Source of the DNA: CAYLNL01 sp964385175
Lineage (GTDB): Bacteria > Bacteroidota > Bacteroidia > Flavobacteriales > Flavobacteriaceae
Direction of reading: 5' to 3'
DNA: 63,947 bases
NCBI GenBank assembly: GCA_964385175.1
Contig: CAYLNL010000013.1
Span: 1-63,947 of the forward strand
The first letter of the stretch is position 1. Every line of letters begins with the position of its first letter. Positions 53,299 through 60,941 of the stretch are shown in pieces. The notes under the pieces were generated by a model. It had not been told where the DNA came from. It saw nothing but the letters and a program-made list of their open reading frames with translations, and did no database searches. The translations under genes were made by a program, and so were the position numbers.

Positions 53299-54726
53299 AT
53301 GCCAAAAAAGCGCCGCGAAGAACATATATTTGAACATATTGCTGTAACCGATGCAGGCGCCAATGGTAAGGCTATTGCAAAAGCCCCGGACGGAAGAGTT
53401 ATCTTTTTGCCCAACGCTGTTCCCGGTGATGTGGTAGATATACGCATCACCAAAAAACGAAGCGCTTATTATGAAGGGATAGCGCTTAATTTTCACCAGC
53501 GCTCCCGCGAGCGCACTTTGCCCGTATGCGAGCATTTTGGCGTTTGCGGTGGCTGCAAATGGCAACACTTAGACTACCAGCGCCAGCTTTTTTATAAACA
53601 AAAAGAAGTAGCCAACAACCTGGCCCGTATCGGCAAAATAGACCTGCCCGAAATTTCACCTATTATAGGCGCCCCTGAACCTTATTTTTACCGCAACAAA
53701 TTAGAATTCGCCTTTTCTAACAGCCGCTGGCTTACCCGCGAGGAGGTAGAAAATAAATCCCCTTCCCATAGTACTAATGCCCTGGGTTTTCATATCCCCG
53801 GGAGGTGGGATAAGGTGTTAGACATCCGCACCTGCCACCTTCAGCAAGAACCTTCCAATGCCATACGGGAAGCCATAAAAAAGTTTGCAGAAAAAAACCA
53901 ACTCGGTTTTTTTAATCCCCGAGAGCCCGGCGGATTGCTACGGTTGCTCACCATCCGCATCGCTTCTACCGGCGAGATAATGGTTATTCTCCAGTTTTTT
54001 GAAAATGACACTTCTAAACGAACAGCTCTTTTAAACTATTTACTCAAAGCGTTTCCCCAAATTACGTCCCTTCAGTATGTCATCAACCAAAAACCCAACG
54101 ATACTATATATGACCAGGAAGTAATTTGTTATGCAGGGCGCAATTATATTAATGAAGAAATGGAAGGGCTTCGTTTCCGCATAAATGCCAAATCGTTCTA
54201 TCAAACCAATTCTCAACAGGCACATACTTTATACAAAACCATTCGCCATTTTGCAGCGCCCAACGGTACCGAACATCTCTATGATTTATATTCTGGGGCG
54301 GGCACCATTGCCTTGTTTTTAGCCCGGCAAGTGCGGAAAGTAACAGGCGTTGAAGCCGTTCCCGAAGCGGTTTCAGATGCGGTGGAGAATGCACAATACA
54401 ACGGTATTTCTAACGTTCATTTTTTTGCCGGGGACATGAAGAACCTGCTGAACGAAACTTTTATGGGGCAACACGGTAAACCAGATATTATTATTGCAGA
54501 CCCACCACGAGATGGGATGCACCCTAAAGTAGTGGAGCAGCTTTTGCAGGCTTCGCCCGAAAAAATAATTTATGTGAGCTGCAATAGCGCCACCCAGGCG
54601 AGAGATATTTCCCTGATGGCTCATTTGTATAAGGTAACCCGTGTACAACCTATAGATATGTTTCCGCAAACCCATCATGTAGAAAATGTTGTACTTTTGG
54701 AAAAAAACCGCACAACACCTGTCTGA
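53299..54726 (+). CDS. rlmD: 23S rRNA (uracil(1939)-C(5))-methyltransferase RlmD/RumA-type
   Basis: The start at 53299 follows from the promoter geometry and gives Met-Pro-Lys-Lys-Arg-Arg-Glu, then a TRAM domain. The iron-sulfur cysteines are in C-E-H-F-G-V-C-G-G-C (about 76-85). The SAM domain has Y-D-L-Y-S-G-A-G-T-I-A and the catalytic Cys in Y-V-S-C-N-S-A-T (about 432). Length 475 is normal. It is followed by DUF6452 and DUF6048, a conserved flavobacterial trio. Confidence 0.95.
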   Translation: MPKKRREEHIFEHIAVTDAGANGKAIAKAPDGRVIFLPNAVPGDVVDIRITKKRSAYYEGIALNFHQRSRERTLPVCEHFGVCGGCKWQHLDYQRQLFYKQKEVANNLARIGKIDLPEISPIIGAPEPYFYRNKLEFAFSNSRWLTREEVENKSPSHSTNALGFHIPGRWDKVLDIRTCHLQQEPSNAIREAIKKFAEKNQLGFFNPREPGGLLRLLTIRIASTGEIMVILQFFENDTSKRTALLNYLLKAFPQITSLQYVINQKPNDTIYDQEVICYAGRNYINEEMEGLRFRINAKSFYQTNSQQAHTLYKTIRHFAAPNGTEHLYDLYSGAGTIALFLARQVRKVTGVEAVPEAVSDAVENAQYNGISNVHFFAGDMKNLLNETFMGQHGKPDIIIADPPRDGMHPKVVEQLLQASPEKIIYVSCNSATQARDISLMAHLYKVTRVQPIDMFPQTHHVENVVLLEKNRTTPV

Positions 54727-54728
54727 AA

Positions 54729-55277
54729 ATGCTAATGAAACAGTATAAAAACCACTTTTCTTACTTGTTATACCGCTTTCGGACGTATGCGTACCGGGGA
54801 GGGCTTTTTTTACTGCCTTTTCTCCTGGCTTGCGAAAAAGACGATATATGTGTAAGTGGCGATACCCCGCTTCTCATCATCCGTTTTTATGATAAAGATA
54901 ACCCTACCATTCTTAAAAAAGTAAATTTATTGCGGGTTACCGGAGATGGGGTTACGGCCCCGTTGAGCAGTGTAAACCGCGTTACAGTTGACTCTATTGC
55001 CATTCCTCTTCGCTCATTTGCAGATAGCTCTACGTTTTCCTTCATCAGCGATTCGCAAGACGACCTCGCCGGCATGGAAACTGGCAATATAGATGTGGTT
55101 CATATTTCCTATCAAAGGCGCGAAGTTTTTGTTTCCAGGGCTTGCGGGTTTATTATGAATTATGAAAACCTGGATGTAGTGGTAGATAATGATGTGAGTA
55201 ATTGGATAGCCTTCTATGAAGTGAGAGAAACAGCAGTAACCAACCAAAAACAAGCCCATGTTGCGATGTTTCATTAA
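54729..55277 (+). CDS. DUF6452-like lipoprotein
   Basis: The 182-residue protein has a basic N-terminal stretch, a hydrophobic segment and a lipobox-like L-L-A-C at about residue 35, followed by E-K-D-D-I-C. The rest is beta-rich with R-F-Y-D-K-D and a conserved C-G-F-I-M-N-Y near 138. It matches the position and look of DUF6452 after rlmD in Flavobacteriia. Function unknown. It overlaps the next gene by 20 nt. Confidence 0.8.
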   Translation: MLMKQYKNHFSYLLYRFRTYAYRGGLFLLPFLLACEKDDICVSGDTPLLIIRFYDKDNPTILKKVNLLRVTGDGVTAPLSSVNRVTVDSIAIPLRSFADSSTFSFISDSQDDLAGMETGNIDVVHISYQRREVFVSRACGFIMNYENLDVVVDNDVSNWIAFYEVRETAVTNQKQAHVAMFH

Positions 55278-55989
55278 CTGTTTCATTTTCTGTTTTTGGA
55301 TGGCAGGTTTTTCGCAGCCTGTTGTTGTGGAAGATTCGGTGCCGCCCGCCCAGCGCTATGGCTTGCGCGTGGGGGTAGATGCGAGCAAACCCATCCGTTC
55401 TTTGTTTGATGGGCAATATAAAGGCATAGAGATAATGGGAGATTACCGGTTGAGCAGAAATCTTTATATAGCCGCTGAAATAGGAACGGAGGAGAAAACC
55501 ACCGAAGAAGATTTTTATACCTTCACTACCTCTGGCAGCTATATAAAAGGCGGGTTCAACTATAATTTGTATGACAACTGGTATGGCATGGAAAATCTCA
55601 TTTATATTGGGCTTCGTTATGGTTTCTCTACTCATAGCCAAACCGTTGATTCTTATACGCTTTATAATACTGAAGGGTACTGGGGTGAAGATGGTATGCC
55701 AGGGACTAATCCCCAGGTGTTGCAAACGCACAAAGGACTAACGGCGCATTGGGTAGAAATTGCATTGGGCATGCAGGTAGAAGTGTTACATAATCTCTAT
55801 TTAGGCGGTAGCATTCGCCTCAACAGGTTGCTCACAGACCCCGCCTCGCCTAATTTTCCTAATCTCTGGCTACCGGGGTTTAACAAAGTTACTCACGGCA
55901 GCGCCTATGGAGTGGGCTATAATTACACCCTCTCTTATTTTATTCCCATTTATAAAAAGACCCCGAAAAAAAGTGCCAAAAAATCCTAA
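55258..55989 (+). CDS. DUF6048 outer-membrane beta-barrel-like protein
   Basis: A signal peptide (about 1-19, cleavage near Phe-Ser-Gln) precedes alternating beta-strands with G-L-R-V-G-V-D, I-G-T-E, and several Tyr-rich segments, as expected for a small outer-membrane barrel. It matches DUF6048 by position and sequence look. The C-terminal tail is Lys-rich. It is the last gene of the rlmD trio. Confidence 0.82.
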   Translation: MLRCFINCFIFCFWMAGFSQPVVVEDSVPPAQRYGLRVGVDASKPIRSLFDGQYKGIEIMGDYRLSRNLYIAAEIGTEEKTTEEDFYTFTTSGSYIKGGFNYNLYDNWYGMENLIYIGLRYGFSTHSQTVDSYTLYNTEGYWGEDGMPGTNPQVLQTHKGLTAHWVEIALGMQVEVLHNLYLGGSIRLNRLLTDPASPNFPNLWLPGFNKVTHGSAYGVGYNYTLSYFIPIYKKTPKKSAKKS

Positions 55990-56063
55990 GCCGCCAGGTG
56001 CGTTTTTACCCTCTCTGTTCAAAAACAGAAAAATAGAGTATCTTAGCCTGCTAAACAGTTTTC

Positions 56064-56795
56064 ATGCAAGGGAAAACCAAAAACTGGTACGCTGACTGGT
56101 TTGATACCGATTTTTATCATATTCTCTACCAAGATAGAGATTATGAGGAGGCAGCGCTCTTTATGAAAAATCTCACCAACTACCTAAACCTGCCCCCAAA
56201 AGCGTCTGTTTTAGATGTAGCCTGTGGAAAGGGAAGGCATGCCCTGTACCTCAACCAATTAGGCTTTACGGTTACCGGCATAGACCTTTCTGAAAACAAT
56301 ATTCGCTATGCCAAACAGTTTGAAAATGATAGCTTGCATTTTGAGGTATATAATATGTGCCTGCCCTACCCTAAAAAATTCGATGCGGTTTTCAATCTGT
56401 TCACCAGCTTTGGCTATTTTGAAGAAGAGGGTGATAATTTTAGCACGATAACCGCTTTTAAAGCCAATTTGAAAAAAACCGGTTTTGCGGTTATTGATTT
56501 TATGAATGTTGAGTATGTTATGGAACATTTGGTTGCTGAAGATGTGAAAAGGGTGGGGGGTATTGATTTTCACCAGAAACGATTCGTAAAAGAGGGGTAT
56601 ATTGTAAAGGAGATAAATTTTAACCACGAAAATCACCATTTTCACTTCACTGAACGGGTAAAAGCCCTTACGCTAAGCCATTTTGAAACGTATTTCCGAA
56701 AAGCGTCTATTGATTTGTTAGATGTTTTTGGTGATTATAAACTGCAAAAATTTCAACCCCAAACATCTCAACGTCTCATATTGATTTTTAAATGA
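56064..56795 (+). CDS. class I SAM-dependent methyltransferase
   Basis: The 243-residue protein has the SAM-binding motif I V-L-D-V-A-C-G-K-G-R-H-A-L-Y-L (about 49-63), followed by G-I-D-L-S-E and a L-F-T-S-F-G-Y-F-E segment. Substrate unknown. Its stop overlaps the ZIP transporter start (ATGA at 56792-56795), so they are probably translationally coupled. Confidence 0.88.
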   Translation: MQGKTKNWYADWFDTDFYHILYQDRDYEEAALFMKNLTNYLNLPPKASVLDVACGKGRHALYLNQLGFTVTGIDLSENNIRYAKQFENDSLHFEVYNMCLPYPKKFDAVFNLFTSFGYFEEEGDNFSTITAFKANLKKTGFAVIDFMNVEYVMEHLVAEDVKRVGGIDFHQKRFVKEGYIVKEINFNHENHHFHFTERVKALTLSHFETYFRKASIDLLDVFGDYKLQKFQPQTSQRLILIFK

Positions 56796-57484
56796 TAGCA
56801 ACCTACCTCATTCCCCTGCTCGCTGTGTTAGCAGGCTGCATCATAGGGCTATACATTCGCCCGAAAAACAAGAAAAAACTAAAACTTCTGCTGGTTTTCA
56901 GCGGTTCTTTCCTCTTGTCCCTCACCATCATCCACCTTTTACCAGATTTGTTTCAAGGCGCTCATTCCATCAATGAACAGTCTGCTGGCGCAGGGCTTTT
57001 TATCATTTTAGGGATGGCGCTCCAAATAGCGCTGGAATATCTTTCAAAAGGAGCAGAGCACGGGCATGTTCACGCCCATAGCGAGGGGCACACCCTACCC
57101 TGGCTTTTATTTGCAAGTCTTTCTTTGCACGCTCTTTTAGAAGGAGTCCCCCTAAGCCATCAGTTTCAGCTTGCCTGGGGCATAGGCATTCACCACCTCC
57201 CCATCGCCATTATACTTACCCTTTTTATGGTACATTCAAACATTCGCACCCCGATAATAGTGGCTTTTATGCTCTTTTTCGCTCTTATGACGCCGCTCGG
57301 AACGTTTCTGCTGGTAAAAATCCCTTTTCTTCACACCTATTACCAGGAAACAGCTGCCTTAGTGGTGGGCATTCTCTTCCACATCTCCTCTACCATTATT
57401 TTTGAAAGCAGCGAAAAGCATCAATTCAATAGCAGCAAACTCCTCGCCATCTTAGCCGGCTTTGCCGCCGCTTACTTTGTTTAA
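56792..57484 (+). CDS. ZIP-family metal transporter
   Basis: The 230-residue membrane protein has about eight segments, a His-rich cytoplasmic loop (G-H-V-H-A-H-S-E-G-H near residue 91) and the metal-site motifs H-L-L-P-D-L-F, H-A-L-L-E-G and G-I-H-H-L-P-I-A. It takes up zinc or another divalent metal. No Zur-like operator was noticed. Confidence 0.92.
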   Translation: MIATYLIPLLAVLAGCIIGLYIRPKNKKKLKLLLVFSGSFLLSLTIIHLLPDLFQGAHSINEQSAGAGLFIILGMALQIALEYLSKGAEHGHVHAHSEGHTLPWLLFASLSLHALLEGVPLSHQFQLAWGIGIHHLPIAIILTLFMVHSNIRTPIIVAFMLFFALMTPLGTFLLVKIPFLHTYYQETAALVVGILFHISSTIIFESSEKHQFNSSKLLAILAGFAAAYFV

Positions 57485-57528
57485 CGGGGAAGATAAAAAA
57501 CTGTACCTTAGCCATAGATTTTTTTAGT

Positions 57529-57978
57529 ATGATTATTATTACCGCCACCCCGGAACATCTTTCCCAGATAGCGCCTCTATTCAATGCCTACCGTATGTTT
57601 TACAAGCAATCGCCAGATATAGAAGCCGCTAAAACATTCCTCTCAGCCCGTTTGCAAAACAAAGATGCGGTTATCTTCCTGGCGTTTTGGGAAGAAATAC
57701 CCGTTGGGTTTGCGCAACTCTATTTTAGTTTTTCCTCTGTGAGTCTTTTGCCGCTTTGTATTTTGAACGATTTGTATGTAGTCGCTAACTATCGCAGAAA
57801 AGGGGTAGGAGAAGCATTGTTACGTCACACCCAGGAATATTGTATTGAAAAGAAATACAAAGGAGTGTCCTTGCAAACCGCCACCGATAACCCGGCGCAA
57901 CACCTGTATGAGCAAACGGGCTGGAAAAAAGATACCGATTTGCATTATTTTTGGATGAATGAAAATGTAGCTTTGTAA
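57529..57978 (+). CDS. GNAT-family N-acetyltransferase
   Basis: The 149-residue protein has the acetyl-CoA loop Y-R-R-K-G-V-G-E-A-L-L near residue 88 and the C-terminal L-Y-E-Q-T-G-W. Substrate unknown. It lies 27 nt before trmD, so it may share its transcript. Confidence 0.92.
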   Translation: MIIITATPEHLSQIAPLFNAYRMFYKQSPDIEAAKTFLSARLQNKDAVIFLAFWEEIPVGFAQLYFSFSSVSLLPLCILNDLYVVANYRRKGVGEALLRHTQEYCIEKKYKGVSLQTATDNPAQHLYEQTGWKKDTDLHYFWMNENVAL

Positions 57979-58005
57979 ACTTTTAATCTTAGTAACCGCT
58001 ACTTC

Positions 58006-58683
58006 ATGCGAATAGATATTATTACCGTTCTACCCGAATTGCTCAGGAGCCCTTTTGAAGCCTCCATCCTTAAAAGAGCCATTGAAAAGAACCTGGTGAG
58101 CATTCACCTTCATTCATTGAGAGAGTATGCCGCCAATGCATACCGCTCGGTGGACGATTACCAGTATGGCGGGGGGGCTGGCATGGTTATGATGATAGAG
58201 CCTATAGATAATTGTATTTCAAAACTCAAAGCAGCCCGTATATATGACGAGGTAATTTATATGACCCCAGATGGGGAATGCCTTACCCAACCAATTGCCA
58301 ATGAATATTCCCTTAAAAAAAACCTCATTCTGCTTTGCGGCCATTATAAAGGAGTTGACCAACGGGTGCGCGACCACCTCATTACCCGCGAGATTTCCAT
58401 AGGCGATTATGTACTTTCCGGTGGAGAGCTGCCCGCCGCTGTGTTTTGCGATGCCATTATACGCCTTATTCCCGGTGCGCTAAGCGATGAAACTTCGGCG
58501 CTTACCGACTCGTTTCAAGATAAACTCCTGGCGCCTCCTGTTTATACCCGCCCTGCCAGCTACAAGGGCTGGGAAGTTCCCGAGGTGTTGTTGAGCGGTG
58601 ATTTTTCTGAAATTGAAAAATGGCGCGAAGAGCAAGCCTATAAACGAACCGCCGAAAGAAGACCTGGATTGCTGGAAGGGTGA
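58006..58683 (+). CDS. trmD: tRNA (guanine(37)-N(1))-methyltransferase TrmD
   Basis: The 225-residue SPOUT methyltransferase has M-R-I-D-I-I-T-V-L-P-E, Y-G-G-G-A-G-M-V-M near residue 51, L-L-C-G-H-Y-K-G-V-D near 110 and the knot G-D-Y-V-L-S-G-G-E-L. It methylates G37 of tRNAs. rplS lies 361 nt downstream, as in the classical trmD-rplS pairing, but rplS has its own promoter here. Confidence 0.97.
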   Translation: MRIDIITVLPELLRSPFEASILKRAIEKNLVSIHLHSLREYAANAYRSVDDYQYGGGAGMVMMIEPIDNCISKLKAARIYDEVIYMTPDGECLTQPIANEYSLKKNLILLCGHYKGVDQRVRDHLITREISIGDYVLSGGELPAAVFCDAIIRLIPGALSDETSALTDSFQDKLLAPPVYTRPASYKGWEVPEVLLSGDFSEIEKWREEQAYKRTAERRPGLLEG

Positions 58684-58755
58684 AATGTACTTTGTGCTGG
58701 CGCTATATGGCTATAGAACCCCTTAAGAATATCTATTTTTAAGTATATTTGAAGT
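58684..58755. other. intergenic spacer after trmD
   Basis: The 361-nt gap between trmD and rplS holds a small reading frame (58756-58866), the rplS promoter (58948-58977) and nothing else that I can recognise. Confidence 0.5.
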
Positions 58756-58866
58756 ATGAGTTATTGGACAGAAGTAAGTATAGAATATGCCAGCCGAAGG
58801 TCTTATCTTGATGACCTTTTTCAAATATATCCAACTATTCCGGAAGGGATTAGAGCAACATGTTGA
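58756..58866 (+). pseudogene. 36-codon gene remnant
   Basis: An ATG frame of 36 codons (M-S-Y-W-T-E-V-S-I-E-Y-A then Y-L-D-D-L-F and I-P-E-G-I-R) has protein-like composition but ends early. It could be the start of a larger gene, possibly a restriction-modification or nuclease protein, that was deleted here. Identification is only by look. Confidence 0.3.
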
Positions 58867-58947
58867 ATGAGTTGCTTCTAACCTTTTTATATCCCACGCG
58901 TTAATGCTATATTTGTTTATCGCCCCATAAAAAATATCACCACCATC

Positions 58948-58977
58948 TTGTTAATTATAAATAATTAGTTATTTTTG
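58948..58977 (+). promoter_or_regulatory. promoter for rplS
   Basis: TTG (58948-58950), 19-nt spacer and TATTTTTG (58970-58977), a near-ideal Bacteroidota promoter. The leader would be about 60 nt. Confidence 0.7.
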
Positions 58978-59044
58978 CCCTCCGTTTCAAACCGGTTACC
59001 TTGCATTGCATAACAGGTACCGGCAAATGACAAACGCATACAAC

Positions 59045-59395
59045 ATGGAAACGCTATTACAATCGGTGGAAAACACCCTCGTTGCAAAAAAAGATTTCCC
59101 TGAATTTTCTTCAGGAGACACTATAACCGTGTATTACGAAATCAAAGAAGGAGAAAAAACCCGTACCCAGTTTTTTAAAGGAGTGGTAATACAACAAAAA
59201 GGCTCGGGCACTACCCAAACCTTCACCCTTCGGAAAATGTCTGGCACAGTAGGTGTAGAACGCATTTTTCCGCTACACATGCCAGCGCTTCAAAAAATAG
59301 AAGTCAACAAAAAAGGCAAAGTTCGCAGAGCCCGCATCTTCTACTTTAGAAACCTCAGCGGTAAAAAAGCCCGCATAAAAGAAGAAATTGCATAA
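59045..59395 (+). CDS. rplS: 50S ribosomal protein L19
   Basis: ATG 59045 gives a 116-residue protein, the family length; ATG 59027 and TTG 59006 are less likely. It shows F-S-S-G-D-T-I-T-V-Y-Y-E-I, F-K-G-V-V-I-Q and V-G-V-E-R-I-F-P-L-H, all L19 hallmarks. It binds at the 30S-50S interface. Confidence 0.97.
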   Translation: METLLQSVENTLVAKKDFPEFSSGDTITVYYEIKEGEKTRTQFFKGVVIQQKGSGTTQTFTLRKMSGTVGVERIFPLHMPALQKIEVNKKGKVRRARIFYFRNLSGKKARIKEEIA

Positions 59396-59430
59396 AGAAC
59401 TAAAAAGTTCCCGAATGCCTGTAAATGCCG

Positions 59431-59450
59431 TTATTAACGATTGTTAATAA
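59431..59450 (+). terminator. weak hairpin downstream of rplS
   Basis: TTATTAAC (59431-59438) pairs with GTTAATAA (59443-59450) around a 4-nt loop. No T run follows, so it may protect the rplS 3' end rather than stop transcription. Confidence 0.35.
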
Positions 59451-59490
59451 TGTGTGTTAATACATTGTTATCGTTTTTTTCAAAGGAAAT

Positions 59491-59522
59491 TTTGCTAAGT
59501 TAAATTTTTTAACGTATCTTTA
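59491..59522 (+). promoter_or_regulatory. promoter for the structured RNA
   Basis: TTTG (59491-59494), 20-nt spacer and TATCTTTA (59515-59522), seven of eight matches to TAnnTTTG with a -33 at ideal distance. Predicted start near 59529. Confidence 0.5.
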
Positions 59523-59528
59523 AGTATT

Positions 59529-60003
59529 GAATTTGAAAATGATGCTTGTCATCATCATGAGTTCACGTGTAAAGGATGTTCTTTGTATAATGATATTGTT
59601 TTTCAGGTTTTAAATGGATGTATAAACCCATCCTTTTAAAGTCAACAATTTCCAAGATGATCAAGGTGGAATAACAAAGTGTTTTGGGTTACCTGCGTGC
59701 TACAACTGTAGCAGTCGCTCATACCAAAGCCATATTTCACGATTTGTTTGTAAATCATGCAGATGGTGAGATATTCCTGGAAAACAATAGAAAAAACACC
59801 CGTAATTTTATCCTTATAGGATAAAATGAAAAGTGTTTATTTTGGAATGACGTTTACTTCAAATCCAATAAATAGTTCTTAGAATTTATTCGTAGTTCTG
59901 TTTAATGTAAGAGAAAACTCATACAGGTTGGGTTGAAGTAAACGTTGTTTCAAAACGAAAAAAGCCATGTCATGATAGGAAACTATTGCGATATGGCTTT
60001 TTT
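59529..60003 (+). ncRNA. candidate structured non-coding RNA, about 475 nt
   Basis: The stretch between the promoter above and a strong terminator has no credible protein but many helices: GCTAC/GTAGC hairpin near 59698-59713 inside a larger TTTGG/CCAAA stem; ATTTTATCC/GGATAAAAT hairpin near 59804-59826 inside AAACAC/GTGTTT; a stem of about 23 bp (59840-59862 with 59933-59955, three G-U pairs on the plus strand) closing two inner hairpins (59867-59890 and 59906-59925, the latter with an AAAA loop); and the terminator stem. The G-U pairs are compatible only with a plus-strand RNA. It lacks the conserved words of RNase P RNA, tmRNA and SRP RNA. A 24-codon frame at 59539-59613 could be a leader peptide. 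Confidence 0.5.
59958..60003 (+). terminator. strong rho-independent terminator
   Basis: AAAAAAGCCAT (59958-59968) pairs with ATGGCTTTTTT (59993-60003); the inner loop has a further ATAG/CTAT stem capped by GAAA. A T run is part of the 3' arm. ATATGGCTTT (59991-60000) is also perfectly complementary to AAAGCCATAT at 59726-59735. Confidence 0.85.
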
Positions 60004-60036
60004 ATTATATACCCTTTACATCTTCTTCTAAAAACA

Positions 60037-60044
60037 TATCTTTG
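60037..60044 (+). promoter_or_regulatory. -7 box for the 2TM gene
   Basis: TATCTTTG, exact TAnnTTTG, 26 nt before the ATG at 60071. Confidence 0.5.
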
Positions 60045-60070
60045 CTATATAAAATTGCTTCACAACAATC

Positions 60071-60413
60071 ATGAAAAATATAAGAAAAATACCTATTGAG
60101 CAGCACGATATAATAGAACATGCCCAACAGCGCATAAAACAAAAAAAAACGACTTTACTACCACACTGTTTTATTTGTTCTGGGCATGTTGTTTATCCTC
60201 ATCGCCAATAAAGTAATAAAAATCTGGGAAGGATGGAACTGGTGGCTTTTAGCGCTCTTAGTGTGGGGATTTTTACTCACTTTCCACACAGTTAATGTAT
60301 TTATTACCCGCCCATTTTTAGGAAAAGAATGGGAGCGGAAACAAAGGGAAAAACTCATTGCAGCAGAAAAAGCTAAAATAGATGAGATACAAAAAGATAT
60401 AGATAATGAATAA
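60071..60413 (+). pseudogene. 2TM-domain protein, frameshifted at a 9-A run
   Basis: The N-terminus (Met-Lys-Asn-Ile-Arg-Lys..., A-Q-Q-R-I-K-Q-K) is in one frame and the two membrane helices (V-L-F-V-L-G-M-L-F-I-L-I and W-W-L-L-A-L-L-V-W-G) in another, the switch being at nine A (60141-60149). With eight A the gene is a continuous 113-residue protein of the 2TM family that is common in Flavobacteriia, with the usual K/R-Y-Y-H before the first helix and a charged C-terminal coiled helix. It may be an error, phase-variable, or rescued by slippage. folA follows 30 nt later. Confidence 0.8.
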
Positions 60414-60443
60414 GGTTCTTACCCAGGAAGAAGACACTGTTCT

Positions 60444-60941
60444 ATGATTACTCTTATAGCCGCCGCAGGCGAAAACAACGCTCTCGGAAAAAACAACCAA
60501 CTGCCATGGCGCCTGCCAGACGATTTTAAACGATTTAAACAACTCACCACCGGGCATACTATAATTATGGGTAGAAAAACTTTTGAGAGCCTGCCCGAAC
60601 CGCTGCCTAACAGAACTCATATTGTTATTAGCCGAAATAAAGATTACCGCTCCCGGGGATGTACCATTACAACAACGATAGAAGAAGCCCTTCAACTCGC
60701 TAAAGAAGATACACAACCATTTATTATTGGCGGCGGCGAAATATACCGATTGGGAATGCTCTACGCCCAAAAAATTGAGCTTACCAGAATTCATCATCAC
60801 TTTGAGGCTGATACATTTTTCCCTGAAATAGATGCAACCGAATGGACGTTGATTGCCTCTGAACACCATCTCAAAGACGCTCGCCATCTCTATGATTTCA
60901 CCTACCTCACCTATCTTAGAAATCCAGGTACTCAACGCTAA
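60444..60941 (+). CDS. folA: dihydrofolate reductase
   Basis: The 165-residue enzyme reduces dihydrofolate with NADPH. It has I-A-A-A-G-E-N-N-A-L-G, the L-P-W-R-L-P-D-D-F segment with the catalytic Asp, G-R-K-T-F-E-S-L and G-G-G-E-I-Y. Its 3' end overlaps murI by 26 nt in convergent orientation. Confidence 0.97.
   Translation: MITLIAAAGENNALGKNNQLPWRLPDDFKRFKQLTTGHTIIMGRKTFESLPEPLPNRTHIVISRNKDYRSRGCTITTTIEEALQLAKEDTQPFIIGGGEIYRLGMLYAQKIELTRIHHHFEADTFFPEIDATEWTLIASEHHLKDARHLYDFTYLTYLRNPGTQR

Noticed and set aside
59840..59955. Miniature transposable element with terminal inverted repeats
   Set aside because: The 13-bp perfect arms could be such repeats, but no target duplication is visible and the G-U extension on one strand and the adjacent terminator favour an RNA structure.
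59529..60003. Retron msr-msd RNA
   Set aside because: The long stem with inner hairpins recalls a retron ncRNA, but no reverse transcriptase gene lies within the window on either side.
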